Positions 22,960-32,489 of a DNA stretch of 64,000 bases are shown here, piece by piece. Within the stretch, counting starts at the first letter, position 1; each line of letters opens with the position of its first letter. Source of the stretch: Flavobacterium gelatinilyticum (GTDB taxonomy: Bacteria; Bacteroidota; Bacteroidia; Flavobacteriales; Flavobacteriaceae); NCBI RefSeq assembly GCF_027111295.1, contig NZ_CP114287.1, positions 3,844,001 to 3,908,000 on the forward strand, read 5' to 3'. The position numbers were made by a program, and so were the translations under genes. The notes below the pieces were generated by a model, which saw nothing but the letters and a program-made list of their open reading frames with translations, was not told the DNA's origin and searched no databases.

Positions 22960-23256
22960 ATGAAAAAGTCAGCCATTATCACAGCCATTCTTTTAGGCAG
23001 CATGTCAATTCCCGTAAATGCGGCGACAGCTCCAAATAAAGTAAAAACCACTATTTCTGTTCAGGCAGAATACACGGAAATTACTACAGATGCTGTACCG
23101 GCGGCTGTAAAAACTGCTCTGCAAACCGCTTATCCAAACGCAAAATTGGTGAAAGCATTTGTTAATGATAAAAAAGAATATAAACTCGAAATATCAGTTG
23201 GTGACCAAAAGGCTACTGTGTATTCAGATGTCAATGGAAACTGGTTAAAGATATAA
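22960..23256 (+). CDS. Small secreted PepSY-like protein, array member 5
   Basis: A 98-residue paralogue with the most divergent signal peptide (MKKSAIITAILLGSMSIP) and the core AVPAAVKTALQTAYPNAKLV, then KAFVNDKKEYKLEISVGDQK and SDVNGNWLKI. It ends the array; a strong terminator follows after 30 bases, before the response-regulator gene, so the regulator is normally transcribed separately or by read-through. Confidence 0.85.
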   Translation: MKKSAIITAILLGSMSIPVNAATAPNKVKTTISVQAEYTEITTDAVPAAVKTALQTAYPNAKLVKAFVNDKKEYKLEISVGDQKATVYSDVNGNWLKI

Positions 23257-23286
23257 TTAGGTGAAATTAGATTTATGTTTTTGGTG

Positions 23287-23321
23287 AAAAAGAGATTGCA
23301 TCGTGCAATCTCTTTTTTTTT
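23287..23321 (+). terminator. Terminator after the PepSY-like array
   Basis: AGAGATTGCA and TGCAATCTCT form a perfect 10-bp stem with a three-base loop between an A-run and a run of T residues. Confidence 0.9.
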
Positions 23322-23384
23322 ACATAATTTTATGAGATTACAAGTTTAATAGTATTATTTTAGCAAAAAAGTCACAAAATCCAA

Positions 23385-24737
23385 ATGCCAAAGATATTAG
23401 TTATAGAAGATGATATTTCGTTTTGCAAGTTATTAGAACGGTTTCTGATAAAAAATGCATTCGATGTAACCGTAGCATTCTCTGCTGCAGAAGCCAGATC
23501 AGCAATCAAAAATGAATCTTTCGATTTGATTTTGACTGACCTGCGTCTGCCTGATTCTGATGGTATTGGACTTATGTCTGAAATTAAAGATTCCTTTCCG
23601 CAGGTTCCGGTTATTCTTATGACCGGATATTCGGATGTAAATACTGCCGTAAAAGCAATTAAAAACGGTGCTGCCGATTATATCTCAAAACCCTTCAATC
23701 CGGATGAGGTGCTGCTTGTTATTACAAATGCGCTCCAGACGCCTGATACAGAAGAAGAGGAGGTTCCGGTTAAACAGAAAAAAACAGCTAAAAAACCGGT
23801 ATCATCAGAAAATGAATTTGTAAAAGGAATTTCGGCAGCTTCAAAAAAACTACAAGGCCATATTCAACTGGTAAGCCCTACAGATATGTCGGTTTTAATT
23901 ATCGGCGAAAGCGGAACAGGAAAAGAAATTATAGCCAAAAGTATTCATCAGCAAAGCAACAGAAAAAATAACAACTTTATTGCTGTAGACTGCGGTGCGA
24001 TTCCAAAGGAATTGGCAGCAAGTGAATTCTTCGGACACTTAAAAGGATCTTTTACCGGAGCAATAAGCGATAAAATGGGCTATTTTGAAGCCGCAAACGG
24101 AGGGACGCTTTTTCTGGACGAAATAGGAAACCTTTCATATGAAAATCAAATTCAGTTATTGCGTGCGCTTCAGGAAAGAAAAATAAAACCTGTTGGAAGT
24201 AATAAAGAAATAGACGTCGATATCCGCATTATTACCGCTACAAACGAAGATTTGCGCGAAGCAGTAAAAAACGGCGATTTTAGAGAAGATTTATATCATA
24301 GAATCAACGAATTCTCGATTCAGTCTCCATCTTTAAAAGACCGTGACGAAGATTTAATGGTTTTTGCCGACTATTTCCTCGAAAAAGCCAATCAGCAGTT
24401 AAATAAAGATATTATCGGATTTTCTCCTGAAGTGGTTTCAATCTTTCAAAATTACAATTGGCCCGGAAATTTACGTGAACTTCAAAACTGCGTTAAACGA
24501 TCTACACTTTTAACTCAGGGAGATTTTATAGAAAGTGATGTTCTTCCGGTTGAATTTTTTCAGGTTCAGAAACAACAGCAAAGTTTCAGCGGAAATTTTT
24601 CATTATCAGAAAATGAAAAAGAAGCTATTATTAATGCGCTGAACAGAACTCAGAATAACAAATCTGAAGCAGCCAAACTTCTTAAAATTACCAGAAAAAC
24701 GCTTTACAATAAATTAAAGCAATACAATATAGATTAA
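23385..24737 (+). CDS. Sigma-54-dependent response regulator (NtrC family)
   Basis: A 450-residue activator. The receiver domain (residues 1-120) has acidic residues EDD at 8-10, phospho-acceptor Asp52 (ILTDLRLPDSDG) and the SKPF Lys. The AAA+ domain (about residues 145-375) has Walker A GESGTGKE, the sigma-54-contacting loop KGSFTGA and Walker B GGTLFLDEIGNL. A Fis-type helix-turn-helix (EAAKLLKITRKTLYNKLKQY) ends the protein. It must work with sigma-54, whose gene rpoN is at 52184-53644. It is downstream of the PepSY-like array and convergent with a hybrid kinase, the likely cognate sensor. Confidence 0.95.
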   Translation: MPKILVIEDDISFCKLLERFLIKNAFDVTVAFSAAEARSAIKNESFDLILTDLRLPDSDGIGLMSEIKDSFPQVPVILMTGYSDVNTAVKAIKNGAADYISKPFNPDEVLLVITNALQTPDTEEEEVPVKQKKTAKKPVSSENEFVKGISAASKKLQGHIQLVSPTDMSVLIIGESGTGKEIIAKSIHQQSNRKNNNFIAVDCGAIPKELAASEFFGHLKGSFTGAISDKMGYFEAANGGTLFLDEIGNLSYENQIQLLRALQERKIKPVGSNKEIDVDIRIITATNEDLREAVKNGDFREDLYHRINEFSIQSPSLKDRDEDLMVFADYFLEKANQQLNKDIIGFSPEVVSIFQNYNWPGNLRELQNCVKRSTLLTQGDFIESDVLPVEFFQVQKQQQSFSGNFSLSENEKEAIINALNRTQNNKSEAAKLLKITRKTLYNKLKQYNID

Positions 24738-24784
24738 ACCCGCTGGGTGAAATATTTTTCAGCACATATTTAACCTAAAAGAGA

Positions 24785-27226
24785 TTAAACGATTTCTTGC
24801 TGTAAAGCAGAAAAAAGCTGGCTCATTTTTACTTTTAAATCTGAATAAATCGCTTTTAGATCCGAAATTTGAAGATGATCCTGTTCAAGCGTTTTTAAAA
24901 TCACAGCAATTTCACGAGCTTCAATTTGTCTGAACATTGGCGCAATGCGATGCGCAATCGAATTGATCTCAGGGATATTTTCTTCTGCTATCGCATTCTC
25001 GAGCAAAACTATATTTTCATTTGTGCTGCTTATAAAAGCTTTCAGGACATCGTTTAAAGCCTCATTATCATTACCCAAAAACTCTTTTAAAGTTTCCAGA
25101 GAATATAATTGGGTTGAAATGGTTTCTTCCTCATCTGTCATTTCTGTTTTAGGAAGCGCGTCATTATCAAGTATATGCTGAATGGTTTCGAGCAGCATTT
25201 TTGGCGAATACGGTTTTCTTACTACTGTTGTAAAACCGGCATCGGTGTAAACAGATGAATCAAGGTCGGTTCTTCCTGTTAAGGCAATTACGGGCTGATT
25301 GCTGAAAATGCTTTTTTCAGAATCCCGAAGGCTTTTCAAAAACATAAAACCATCCATTTCCGGCATTTGAATATCAGTAATGACAAAATCAAAGCGAGTA
25401 TTTTGAATAGACTGCAACGCTTTTACTGCACTGGTGAAAGACAATACCTCGTGGCCTTCCTGTTTTAAAACGCCGCTTGTTAAGTTTAAAAGATTAATGT
25501 CGTCATCAATAACAATAAAAGTTTGTTTTCTTGTATTTCTGGCAAGATTTCTTTTGGTTTCTTCAACCGTAATCGGGCTGTAATCGAAAACCAGCGGAAT
25601 TTTAATCTCAAAGGTACTTCCTTTTCCGTAGGTACTTTCCAGACTTAAATTTCCTCCCAAAAATGAAATGATTTTTTTGCAGATTGCCAGTCCTAAACCG
25701 GTTCCTCCGTATTTTTTTTCAATGTTCTCATTTGCCTGAGCAAACTCTTCAAAAACTATTTTTTGGTTGCCTTTTTCAATTCCAATTCCGGTGTCTTCAA
25801 TTGTAATTACAAAGAAATTTTCATTTTCGGTAGCATACGAACTGATTTTAATATGACCTTCTTCAGTAAATTTATAAGCATTTCCAATAATGTTAGATAA
25901 TATTTGTTTCAGTCGAAACGGATCGCCTACAATTCTGGTTTGTAATTTTTCGTCAATATTAATAATCAGCCTAATGTTCTTTTGCTTGTAAACCGTCTGA
26001 ATGTTTTTGGCAGTGTCTTCAATAATTTCAGGCAGATAAAACGGCACTTTTTCAACTGTAATTTTTCCGGCTTCTATTCTGGAGAAATCCAATAGATCCT
26101 GAACCAGCTGTGTAATATATTCAGATGAATTCTTAATATTTTTAATAAAGTAAGATTGTTTTGTCGTAATATCAGAATTGCCCAAAAGTTCAGAATATCC
26201 TACAATCGTGCTAAGTGGTGTTTTCAAATCGTGGCTCACAGTCGAAATTAACTGTTCGCGGCTTTTTAATAAATTTTTAGTTTTAAAATTCGCAATTTCA
26301 AGCTGTTTCTTGTAAAGCTGCGATTTGGAATAATCACTTACAATTAAAACAGAGAAAAACAAAGTCAGAATCAATCCTGCAATTGCCGAAGCCGTTACAA
26401 TCTCGTTGACTTTTTTAAGGGATTTTTCTTTTAATGAATTGTTCTTAATAGAGTTATTAATAATTTCGCGTTCAATAATTCGGAGTACTTTTCGAAGCTG
26501 TTCCGAAATTGCGATTTCATTTTTCAGCAGTTTGTTTTCTTCAAAATTCAGGGTTTCCTTTTTCTTTTCGGCTTTCAGTTTTACGTTGCTCAGTAATTTT
26601 TTAGAATTAGCCAGAATAGAATCTGAAGCTTTTTTACTAAGCGTATTGGTGCTGTCGTCAGGGATATTCTGATTGAGATAATCTACATATTTTTGAAGCA
26701 CATTTCGCTGATAATTTCCAAGTTCATTTGGGTTCTTGGTGAAATCCTGAAGTTCCAGTTTTCTCAGGTTAAACTCCATTTTGGTAATCTCGTCAATCGC
26801 GTTGTTGACAGAAACTTCGTCTTCGGCCTGATTTTTTATGGTTTTTAATTGTCGGATATTTTCTGTTTTTTCAGACAATAAATAATTCACACTATCCAGA
26901 AGCATTTTTTGATATTCGGTAGTAACGATTTGTTTTAGGGTGTCGATTCTGGCCTTAAGAGAATCAGTTTCGGTAAGGTAATTTTTAAAATCACTTTCAG
27001 AGTTGGTCTGAATAGTTTGTCGTGCTAAACTTTCTGTTTTATACACATTCGAAAACAATTTGCTGACTCTTAAAATTTTGGTTTTTTCGTGTGCAATTTT
27101 ATCTTCAAGCTTCTTGTAAACGACATTTTCGGAGTATAAAAACCATCCCACGGTAACCACAAGAGCCAACAGTGCAACATAGCTGAATAAAACTTTGAGG
27201 GCTGTGTAACTTTTTTTACTCTCCAT
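24785..27226 (-). CDS. Hybrid sensor histidine kinase with receiver and Hpt domains
   Basis: An 813-residue membrane kinase. A membrane helix lies at about residues 13-32; a long helical, coiled-coil periplasmic sensor region follows to about residue 275; a second helix spans about 278-298. The HisKA domain has His332 (TVSHDLKTP), the ATPase domain has its N-box near 447-450, DTGIGI near 478 and GGTGLGL at 507-513. A C-terminal receiver has Asp618 (VITDIQMPEMDG) and Lys671. An Hpt segment has His759 (IAHRIAP). This allows an internal His-Asp-His phosphorelay ending on a separate regulator, probably the convergent sigma-54 activator next to it. The sensor signal is unknown. Confidence 0.94.
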   Translation of the reverse strand: MESKKSYTALKVLFSYVALLALVVTVGWFLYSENVVYKKLEDKIAHEKTKILRVSKLFSNVYKTESLARQTIQTNSESDFKNYLTETDSLKARIDTLKQIVTTEYQKMLLDSVNYLLSEKTENIRQLKTIKNQAEDEVSVNNAIDEITKMEFNLRKLELQDFTKNPNELGNYQRNVLQKYVDYLNQNIPDDSTNTLSKKASDSILANSKKLLSNVKLKAEKKKETLNFEENKLLKNEIAISEQLRKVLRIIEREIINNSIKNNSLKEKSLKKVNEIVTASAIAGLILTLFFSVLIVSDYSKSQLYKKQLEIANFKTKNLLKSREQLISTVSHDLKTPLSTIVGYSELLGNSDITTKQSYFIKNIKNSSEYITQLVQDLLDFSRIEAGKITVEKVPFYLPEIIEDTAKNIQTVYKQKNIRLIINIDEKLQTRIVGDPFRLKQILSNIIGNAYKFTEEGHIKISSYATENENFFVITIEDTGIGIEKGNQKIVFEEFAQANENIEKKYGGTGLGLAICKKIISFLGGNLSLESTYGKGSTFEIKIPLVFDYSPITVEETKRNLARNTRKQTFIVIDDDINLLNLTSGVLKQEGHEVLSFTSAVKALQSIQNTRFDFVITDIQMPEMDGFMFLKSLRDSEKSIFSNQPVIALTGRTDLDSSVYTDAGFTTVVRKPYSPKMLLETIQHILDNDALPKTEMTDEEETISTQLYSLETLKEFLGNDNEALNDVLKAFISSTNENIVLLENAIAEENIPEINSIAHRIAPMFRQIEAREIAVILKTLEQDHLQISDLKAIYSDLKVKMSQLFSALQQEIV

Positions 27227-27347
27227 AAATAGCGGCGGGGGTTGAGGAAGGTTCTTACTATTGAATTCAGTGCAATTTATCTAAAAAATCTATTTAAGAA
27301 AAGGAAAAACTTTTGAAATGTTTACATAATTCAAATGTCTGATAAAC

Positions 27348-27387
27348 AAAACAGCCTCAGATTATGTAACAAATCTAAGGCTGTTTT
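27348..27387 (-). terminator. Terminator after the S9 peptidase
   Basis: AAAACAGCC and GGCTGTTTT form the stem, with further pairing of AGAT and ATCT inside it. It begins 17 bases downstream of the peptidase stop on the minus strand. Confidence 0.8.
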
Positions 27388-27403
27388 AATATTTATATTT
27401 TAG

Positions 27404-29305
27404 TTATAGCGTTTCATCTAACCATTTAAAGAATTCGCCCTGCCAAACCTGAGCATTCTGTGGTTTTAAAACCCAGTGATTTTCATCAGGGAAATACACA
27501 AATCGGCTTTTGATTCCTCTTAACTGCGCAGCCTGAAAAGCTTCCTGTCCCTGCCCAATTGGCACACGGTAATCTTTTCCGCCCTGGAAAATCAAAATAG
27601 GTTTGTTCCAGTTCTGAACTAAAGTTGCCGGGTTGAAAACAGTATAAGCTTTTTGAGCCACAGCATTGTCTTTTTCCCAATATGGTCCGCCAAAGTCCCA
27701 GTTGTTAAAGAAAACCTCCTCTGTAGTTCCTAACATACTCACTGTATTGAAAACCCCATCGTGAGCGATGAAAGTTTTGAAACGGTTTTTGTGGATTCCT
27801 GCTAAGTAAAATACAGAATATCCTCCGTAACTCGCGCCAACGCATCCTAAACGACTTTTATCAACATAGCTTTCTTTAGCAACATCATCAATTGCCGAAA
27901 GGTAATCGTCCATAACCTGTCCGCCCCAGTCTTTACTAATTTGTTCGTTCCATTCAACACCATGCCCCGGCATACCGCGGCGATTTGGCGCCACTACTAC
28001 GTAACCTTTCGCAGCCATTAAAGAGAAATTCCAGCGGAAAGAATACGATTGTGTCAACGGACTCTGTGGTCCTCCCTGACAAAACAATAAGGTTGGGTAT
28101 TTTTTTGAAGCATCAAAATTTGGAGGAAGGATCACCCAAACCAGCATTTTTTTACCATCTGTTGTGGTAACATAACGTTTTTCTGTTTTGCTTAAAGTTA
28201 AAGTTTTATATGTATCTGTATTTACATTTGAAATTTGCTTCCAGCTGTTTTTCTTCAAATTAAAAGAATAAATTTCAGCTGCATGATTCATGTCAGTTCT
28301 GGTTACGATGATGTCGTCTCCAACAAATCCAACTAAATCATTTACGTCAAAATCTCCGCTTGTTAACTGGCGAACCGTAATTGCAATTCTCGTTACACCA
28401 GGAAAGTTAACTGTAAAAAGCTGTTTTGTTCCGTCAACCGGAGCCACAAAAAACACATTTTTTCCGTCTTTGCTCCAGATAAAATTATCTACAGTTCCGT
28501 CCCAGCCGGCAGTTAAATTTTGTTTTATCCCTTTAAACTCAACAATAATGTCATTTTTGTCTGATTCGTAACCATCACGTTTCATTTGCAGCCATGATAA
28601 ATTTCCAGTTGGTGAAAACTGAGGAGCTGTATCGTAACCTAAATTATCTTCGGTTTTATTGGTTGTTTTTTGAGTTTCTAAATTATACTCATAAATATTA
28701 GTGTTGGTAGAAATCGCATAATCTGTTCCGGCTTTTTTCTTGCAGACATAAAAAATGCTTTTGCTGTCCGGCGACCAGATATAATCTTCGTCACCGCCAA
28801 AAGGTTTTTGCGGCGAGTCAAAAGTCTCACCCTTCAAAATATCGATCCCTTTTGCACCGTCTTTGTTTTCTTTATAAAAAACGTGATTGTATTTTCCTTC
28901 GTTCCAGGTATCCCAATGACGGTAATCTAAACCATCGTAAATTTGAGCATCAGATTTGTCAAGACCTGGGTAAAAATCTTTACCTAAAACTTTCTCGATC
29001 TTTACTTCATCATTGTAAACCACAAACTTCCCGTCAGGTGAAATGTTTTTGTCTTTTAAAATATCTTTTGTGTCTTTAATTTCTGTGGCTTTTCCTCCGT
29101 TTACCGGAATGGTATAAAGTTTAGAAGTCGATTTATTATCGGCTACAGAAGGCGTTGAAACCTTATAAACCACATTTTTTTCATCTTTCGAAAGTCCAAG
29201 TACAGATACTCGTCCTAATTTCCATAACAATTCCGGCGACATTACATTCTGTCCGATAGCGTTTAAACTCATCATTATTAAGGTTGTTACTACTACTTTT
29301 TTCAT
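27404..29305 (-). CDS. S9-family prolyl oligopeptidase-type peptidase
   Basis: A 633-residue secreted serine peptidase of the S9 (dipeptidyl or acylaminoacyl peptidase) type. A signal peptide ends near LNAIGQN. The first 360 residues or so form a beta-propeller with repeated WSPDSK/FSPTGN/WSKDGK blade phrases. The C-terminal alpha/beta-hydrolase domain has the nucleophile in GASYGGYS, the acid in GGKDYRVPIG and the His in DENHWVL, close to the C-terminus. Bacteroidota use such enzymes for periplasmic peptide breakdown. It stands alone with its own terminator. Confidence 0.93.
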   Translation of the reverse strand: MKKVVVTTLIMMSLNAIGQNVMSPELLWKLGRVSVLGLSKDEKNVVYKVSTPSVADNKSTSKLYTIPVNGGKATEIKDTKDILKDKNISPDGKFVVYNDEVKIEKVLGKDFYPGLDKSDAQIYDGLDYRHWDTWNEGKYNHVFYKENKDGAKGIDILKGETFDSPQKPFGGDEDYIWSPDSKSIFYVCKKKAGTDYAISTNTNIYEYNLETQKTTNKTEDNLGYDTAPQFSPTGNLSWLQMKRDGYESDKNDIIVEFKGIKQNLTAGWDGTVDNFIWSKDGKNVFFVAPVDGTKQLFTVNFPGVTRIAITVRQLTSGDFDVNDLVGFVGDDIIVTRTDMNHAAEIYSFNLKKNSWKQISNVNTDTYKTLTLSKTEKRYVTTTDGKKMLVWVILPPNFDASKKYPTLLFCQGGPQSPLTQSYSFRWNFSLMAAKGYVVVAPNRRGMPGHGVEWNEQISKDWGGQVMDDYLSAIDDVAKESYVDKSRLGCVGASYGGYSVFYLAGIHKNRFKTFIAHDGVFNTVSMLGTTEEVFFNNWDFGGPYWEKDNAVAQKAYTVFNPATLVQNWNKPILIFQGGKDYRVPIGQGQEAFQAAQLRGIKSRFVYFPDENHWVLKPQNAQVWQGEFFKWLDETL

Positions 29306-29562
29306 AATAAAAATTCTAATTATTGTGCGCTAAAAATACAACAATTAAATTCCAATTAGTTAAAATTCAAATTCCAAAAATTGTTAAAGTTCAGGTAAAA
29401 GCTTTTCTGCCGTAAATTACTTCGTCTATTCGTCCCATGTTCTCTAGTCACAAATTTCTATCTTAAAAATTGTCAAAAAAAAATGTGAATTGCTTTTGCC
29501 TATTCGCTGTCACTCGAGTCGCGGCTGTCAAAAAATCATTATTTTTATAAAAACTCTAAAAA

Positions 29563-30675
29563 ATGGAACTAAGCTATTGGGAACTAAAAAACTGGTTTAC
29601 AAATGTCGATTATACCATTGTAGGAAGCGGGATCGTAGGACTGCATACGGCATTACGCTTACGCGAAAGATTTCCTGCGTCTAAAATTCTGGTTTTAGAG
29701 CGCGGCATGTTGCCACAAGGAGCAAGTACCAAAAATGCCGGTTTTGCCTGTTTTGGAAGTATCTCTGAAATTCTGGATGATTTAAAAACACATTCAGAAG
29801 AGGATGTTACGGCACTTATCGAAAAACGTTGGAAGGGATTACAGTTACTCCGAAAAAGATTAGGTGATCAGGCCATCGATTTTAAACCTCATGGCGGGTA
29901 TGAATTATTTTTGAAAGAAGATGAATTTGGTTTTAGCGAATGCGTTTCTAAAATTCCGTTTATTAATGAAGTTTTAAGACCGCTTTTTAAAGCCGATGTT
30001 TTTTCGAAAGAAGTTGACCGATTTGGGTTTGAGAATATTCAGGACTATTTGGTTTTTAATCCGTTTGAAGCTCAGATTGATACCGGAAATATGATGCAGG
30101 AACTATTGAAACAAGTGGTTTCGGCGGGTATTTTAATTTTAAATCAGCAGACAGTGACTTCTTATCTTGATTCCGGAAGTCACGTAGAAGTGGTTTTAAA
30201 TGACTTTAGTTTTAAAACCAAAAAAATACTTTTTGCAACAAATGGTTTTGCGGGATCTTTGACCCATAATGCCGTTAAACCTGCAAGGGCACAAGTGTTA
30301 ATTACAGAACCTATTAAAAATTTAGACATAAAAGGCACGTTTCATTTAGACCGAGGTTATTATTATTTCAGGAATATCGAAAACCGGATTTTGTTGGGCG
30401 GCGGTCGAAATCTCGATTTTGAAGGTGAAACCACGACCGAATTTGGACAGACGAAAATTATTCAAAATAAATTGGAAGAATTACTGAAAAATGTAATTTT
30501 ACCAAATCAGGATTTTCAGATTGCGCATCGTTGGAGCGGCATCATGGGAATCGGGAATAGTAAGAATCCTGTTGTAACCCAACTTTCTGAAAATGTGTTC
30601 TGCGGAGTACGTTTAGGCGGTATGGGAGTTGCGATAGGAAGTTTAATAGGAACAGATTTAGCAGAATTAATATAA
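29563..30675 (+). CDS. FAD-dependent oxidoreductase (DAO/DadA family)
   Basis: A 370-residue flavoprotein of the DAO superfamily, which oxidises amines or amino acids. The N-terminal Rossmann motif is YTIVGSGIVGLHTALRL (around residues 18-34), followed by VLERGMLPQGASTKNAG, a family signature near the isoalloxazine ring. The C-terminal part has HRWSGIMGIGNSKNPVV and the FAD-contact GVRLGGMGVAIGS. The substrate is not evident. Its stop codon shares one base with the start of the transglycosylase gene (TAATG), so the two are co-translated. Confidence 0.9.
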   Translation: MELSYWELKNWFTNVDYTIVGSGIVGLHTALRLRERFPASKILVLERGMLPQGASTKNAGFACFGSISEILDDLKTHSEEDVTALIEKRWKGLQLLRKRLGDQAIDFKPHGGYELFLKEDEFGFSECVSKIPFINEVLRPLFKADVFSKEVDRFGFENIQDYLVFNPFEAQIDTGNMMQELLKQVVSAGILILNQQTVTSYLDSGSHVEVVLNDFSFKTKKILFATNGFAGSLTHNAVKPARAQVLITEPIKNLDIKGTFHLDRGYYYFRNIENRILLGGGRNLDFEGETTTEFGQTKIIQNKLEELLKNVILPNQDFQIAHRWSGIMGIGNSKNPVVTQLSENVFCGVRLGGMGVAIGSLIGTDLAELI

Positions 30676-31457
30676 TGGCAGTATCTAAAAAACCAGCACC
30701 AAAAAAGACAACCGCAGCAAAACCAAAAACCAAGACCTCTTCTAAAAAAGGAAATCGCTCCTTTGGCGAAAAAGTAAAATGGTTTTTTATAAAAGCAGCT
30801 TTGTGGTTTTTTGGACTTTCAATAGGATCGGTTATATTTTTTAAATATGTTCCGGTGCCTTTTACACCGCTTATGTTAATTCGTGCCATCGAAAATAAAC
30901 TCGACGGAAAAGAAGTCTATTTTGACCACGATTGGGAACCAATCGAAAAAATATCCATGAACCTTCAAAAAGCCGTAATCGCAAGTGAAGACGGAACTTT
31001 TTTAACGCATAATGGTTTCGATTTTAAAGCACTTCAAAAAGCGTATAAAAGCAATGAACGCGGACGTCGAATCCGCGGGGGCAGCACCATTTCACAGCAA
31101 ACAGCCAAAAATGTTTTTTTATGGCAGGGCAAAAGTTATTTCCGTAAAGGTCTTGAAGCCTATTTTACGGTTTTAATCGAGATTATCTGGGGCAAAGAGC
31201 GTATCATGGAAGTATATTTAAACAGTATCGAAATGGGAGACGGAGTTTATGGTGCGTATGCGGCAACAGAACATTGGTACAGACGCGATGCTTCGAGTTT
31301 AACGCCAATGCAGGCGGCCGGTATTGCTGCAATTCTGCCAAATCCAAGAAAATTTAAAGCAACAGGTTCGTCAAGTTATATTAACAGAAGAAAAGAAAGA
31401 ATTGTGCGTGAGATGCGTTTTGTGGGAAAAATAAATTATGATGGCAAAGAAAAGTAA
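30675..31457 (+). CDS. mtgA: Monofunctional biosynthetic peptidoglycan transglycosylase
   Basis: A 260-residue GT51 enzyme that polymerises lipid II into glycan strands without a transpeptidase domain. A Lys/Ala/Thr-rich cytoplasmic N-terminus is followed by one membrane helix (about residues 38-57). The GT51 motifs follow: the catalytic Glu region ASEDGTFLTHNGFD, then RGGSTISQQTAKNVFLW, then KERIMEVYLNSIEMG with a later AAGIAAILPNP. Its length fits MtgA. It overlaps the oxidoreductase by one base and the LpxR-like gene by 20 bases, so the three form an operon. Confidence 0.95.
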   Translation: MAVSKKPAPKKTTAAKPKTKTSSKKGNRSFGEKVKWFFIKAALWFFGLSIGSVIFFKYVPVPFTPLMLIRAIENKLDGKEVYFDHDWEPIEKISMNLQKAVIASEDGTFLTHNGFDFKALQKAYKSNERGRRIRGGSTISQQTAKNVFLWQGKSYFRKGLEAYFTVLIEIIWGKERIMEVYLNSIEMGDGVYGAYAATEHWYRRDASSLTPMQAAGIAAILPNPRKFKATGSSSYINRRKERIVREMRFVGKINYDGKEK

Positions 31458-32403
31458 AAAAACGCTTTTTGCTTTTCTGATATTGACTGTTACGTTAACT
31501 TTTGGACAAGGAAAAACCACTGAAATAGGTTTTATAAGCGATAATGATTTATATACGTCGTCTAAGTACGATATGTATTATACCAATGGACTGGAACTTT
31601 TTTATCGGTTTTTATCAAAAAATGATAATCCGAAAATCAATAAAAAAATTACCGAGTTTAGAATAGGACAATATCTCTATAATCCGAGGTTTATAAACGA
31701 AGAAGCAGTTGAGGTAAACGACCGTCCTTTTGCCGGATATCTTTTTGCCGAGGCCGGAAGAGGCTTTTTCTATCAAAGCGAATCTGTTTTAAGGACGGAT
31801 TTTCAGGTTGGTTTTCTGGGCCCTAATTCTCTTGGCGAACAATTGCAAAAAGGGTTTCATAATTTAATTGGTTATAAAAAAGTATATGGCTGGGAAAACC
31901 AGATTCAGAATACTTTGGGGCTGCAGGCGCATGTAATGTATTCTAAAAAAATGTTTCCTTCAAAACATAATGATTTTATAGATCTTCATTTTCAGTCAGA
32001 AGCCAATTTAGGAACTATTTTTTCTGGTGTTTCAACGGGATTTATGAGCAGAATTGGTTTTAAAAAACTGCTTCCGGTTTACGATTCGAATATGCACGAG
32101 GCCTCTGTAAGTTCTGAAATTCAAACCAATATCAGGGAGTTTTATTTCTATATTATGCCAGTTGTTAACTATCAGTTTTATGACGCCACGATCGAAGGAA
32201 GTATGTTTAGCAATTCTAGCCCTATCACATACGACTTGGTCCCGCTTCGTTTTAATGGCGAAGCAGGTTTAAAATACCGTCACAACAATTTTAATATGTC
32301 GTATTCTTTTATTTACCGGGGCAAGGAATTAAAAGGCGATGTTAACGATACAAATACCGGATATTTTTACGGCTCGATTAGAATGGGTTTTCTGCTTAAG
32401 TGA
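31438..32403 (+). CDS. Lipid A deacylase LpxR-family outer-membrane protein
   Basis: A 321-residue protein with a signal peptide ending near TFGQGK and a beta-barrel body. It has the LpxR N-terminal signature with the active-site Asn-Asp pair (SDNDLYTSSKYD, then YYTNGLEL), followed by the EFRIGQYLYNP and RPFAGYLFAE segments and a QAHVMYSKK His. LpxR removes the 3'-linked acyl group from lipid A in the outer leaflet. The C-terminal strands end in an aromatic-rich barrel strand, as expected. Start at 31438 overlaps mtgA by 20 bases; an ATG three bases later is also possible. Confidence 0.87.
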   Translation: MMAKKSKKTLFAFLILTVTLTFGQGKTTEIGFISDNDLYTSSKYDMYYTNGLELFYRFLSKNDNPKINKKITEFRIGQYLYNPRFINEEAVEVNDRPFAGYLFAEAGRGFFYQSESVLRTDFQVGFLGPNSLGEQLQKGFHNLIGYKKVYGWENQIQNTLGLQAHVMYSKKMFPSKHNDFIDLHFQSEANLGTIFSGVSTGFMSRIGFKKLLPVYDSNMHEASVSSEIQTNIREFYFYIMPVVNYQFYDATIEGSMFSNSSPITYDLVPLRFNGEAGLKYRHNNFNMSYSFIYRGKELKGDVNDTNTGYFYGSIRMGFLLK

Positions 32404-32489
32404 TTTTGTTCCGAAGCAACTAAGAAACAAAGTTTTATGTTTTAGTGAAGATTTTTACCACTAGGATATTCACAAAATTCTTTTGAGTT

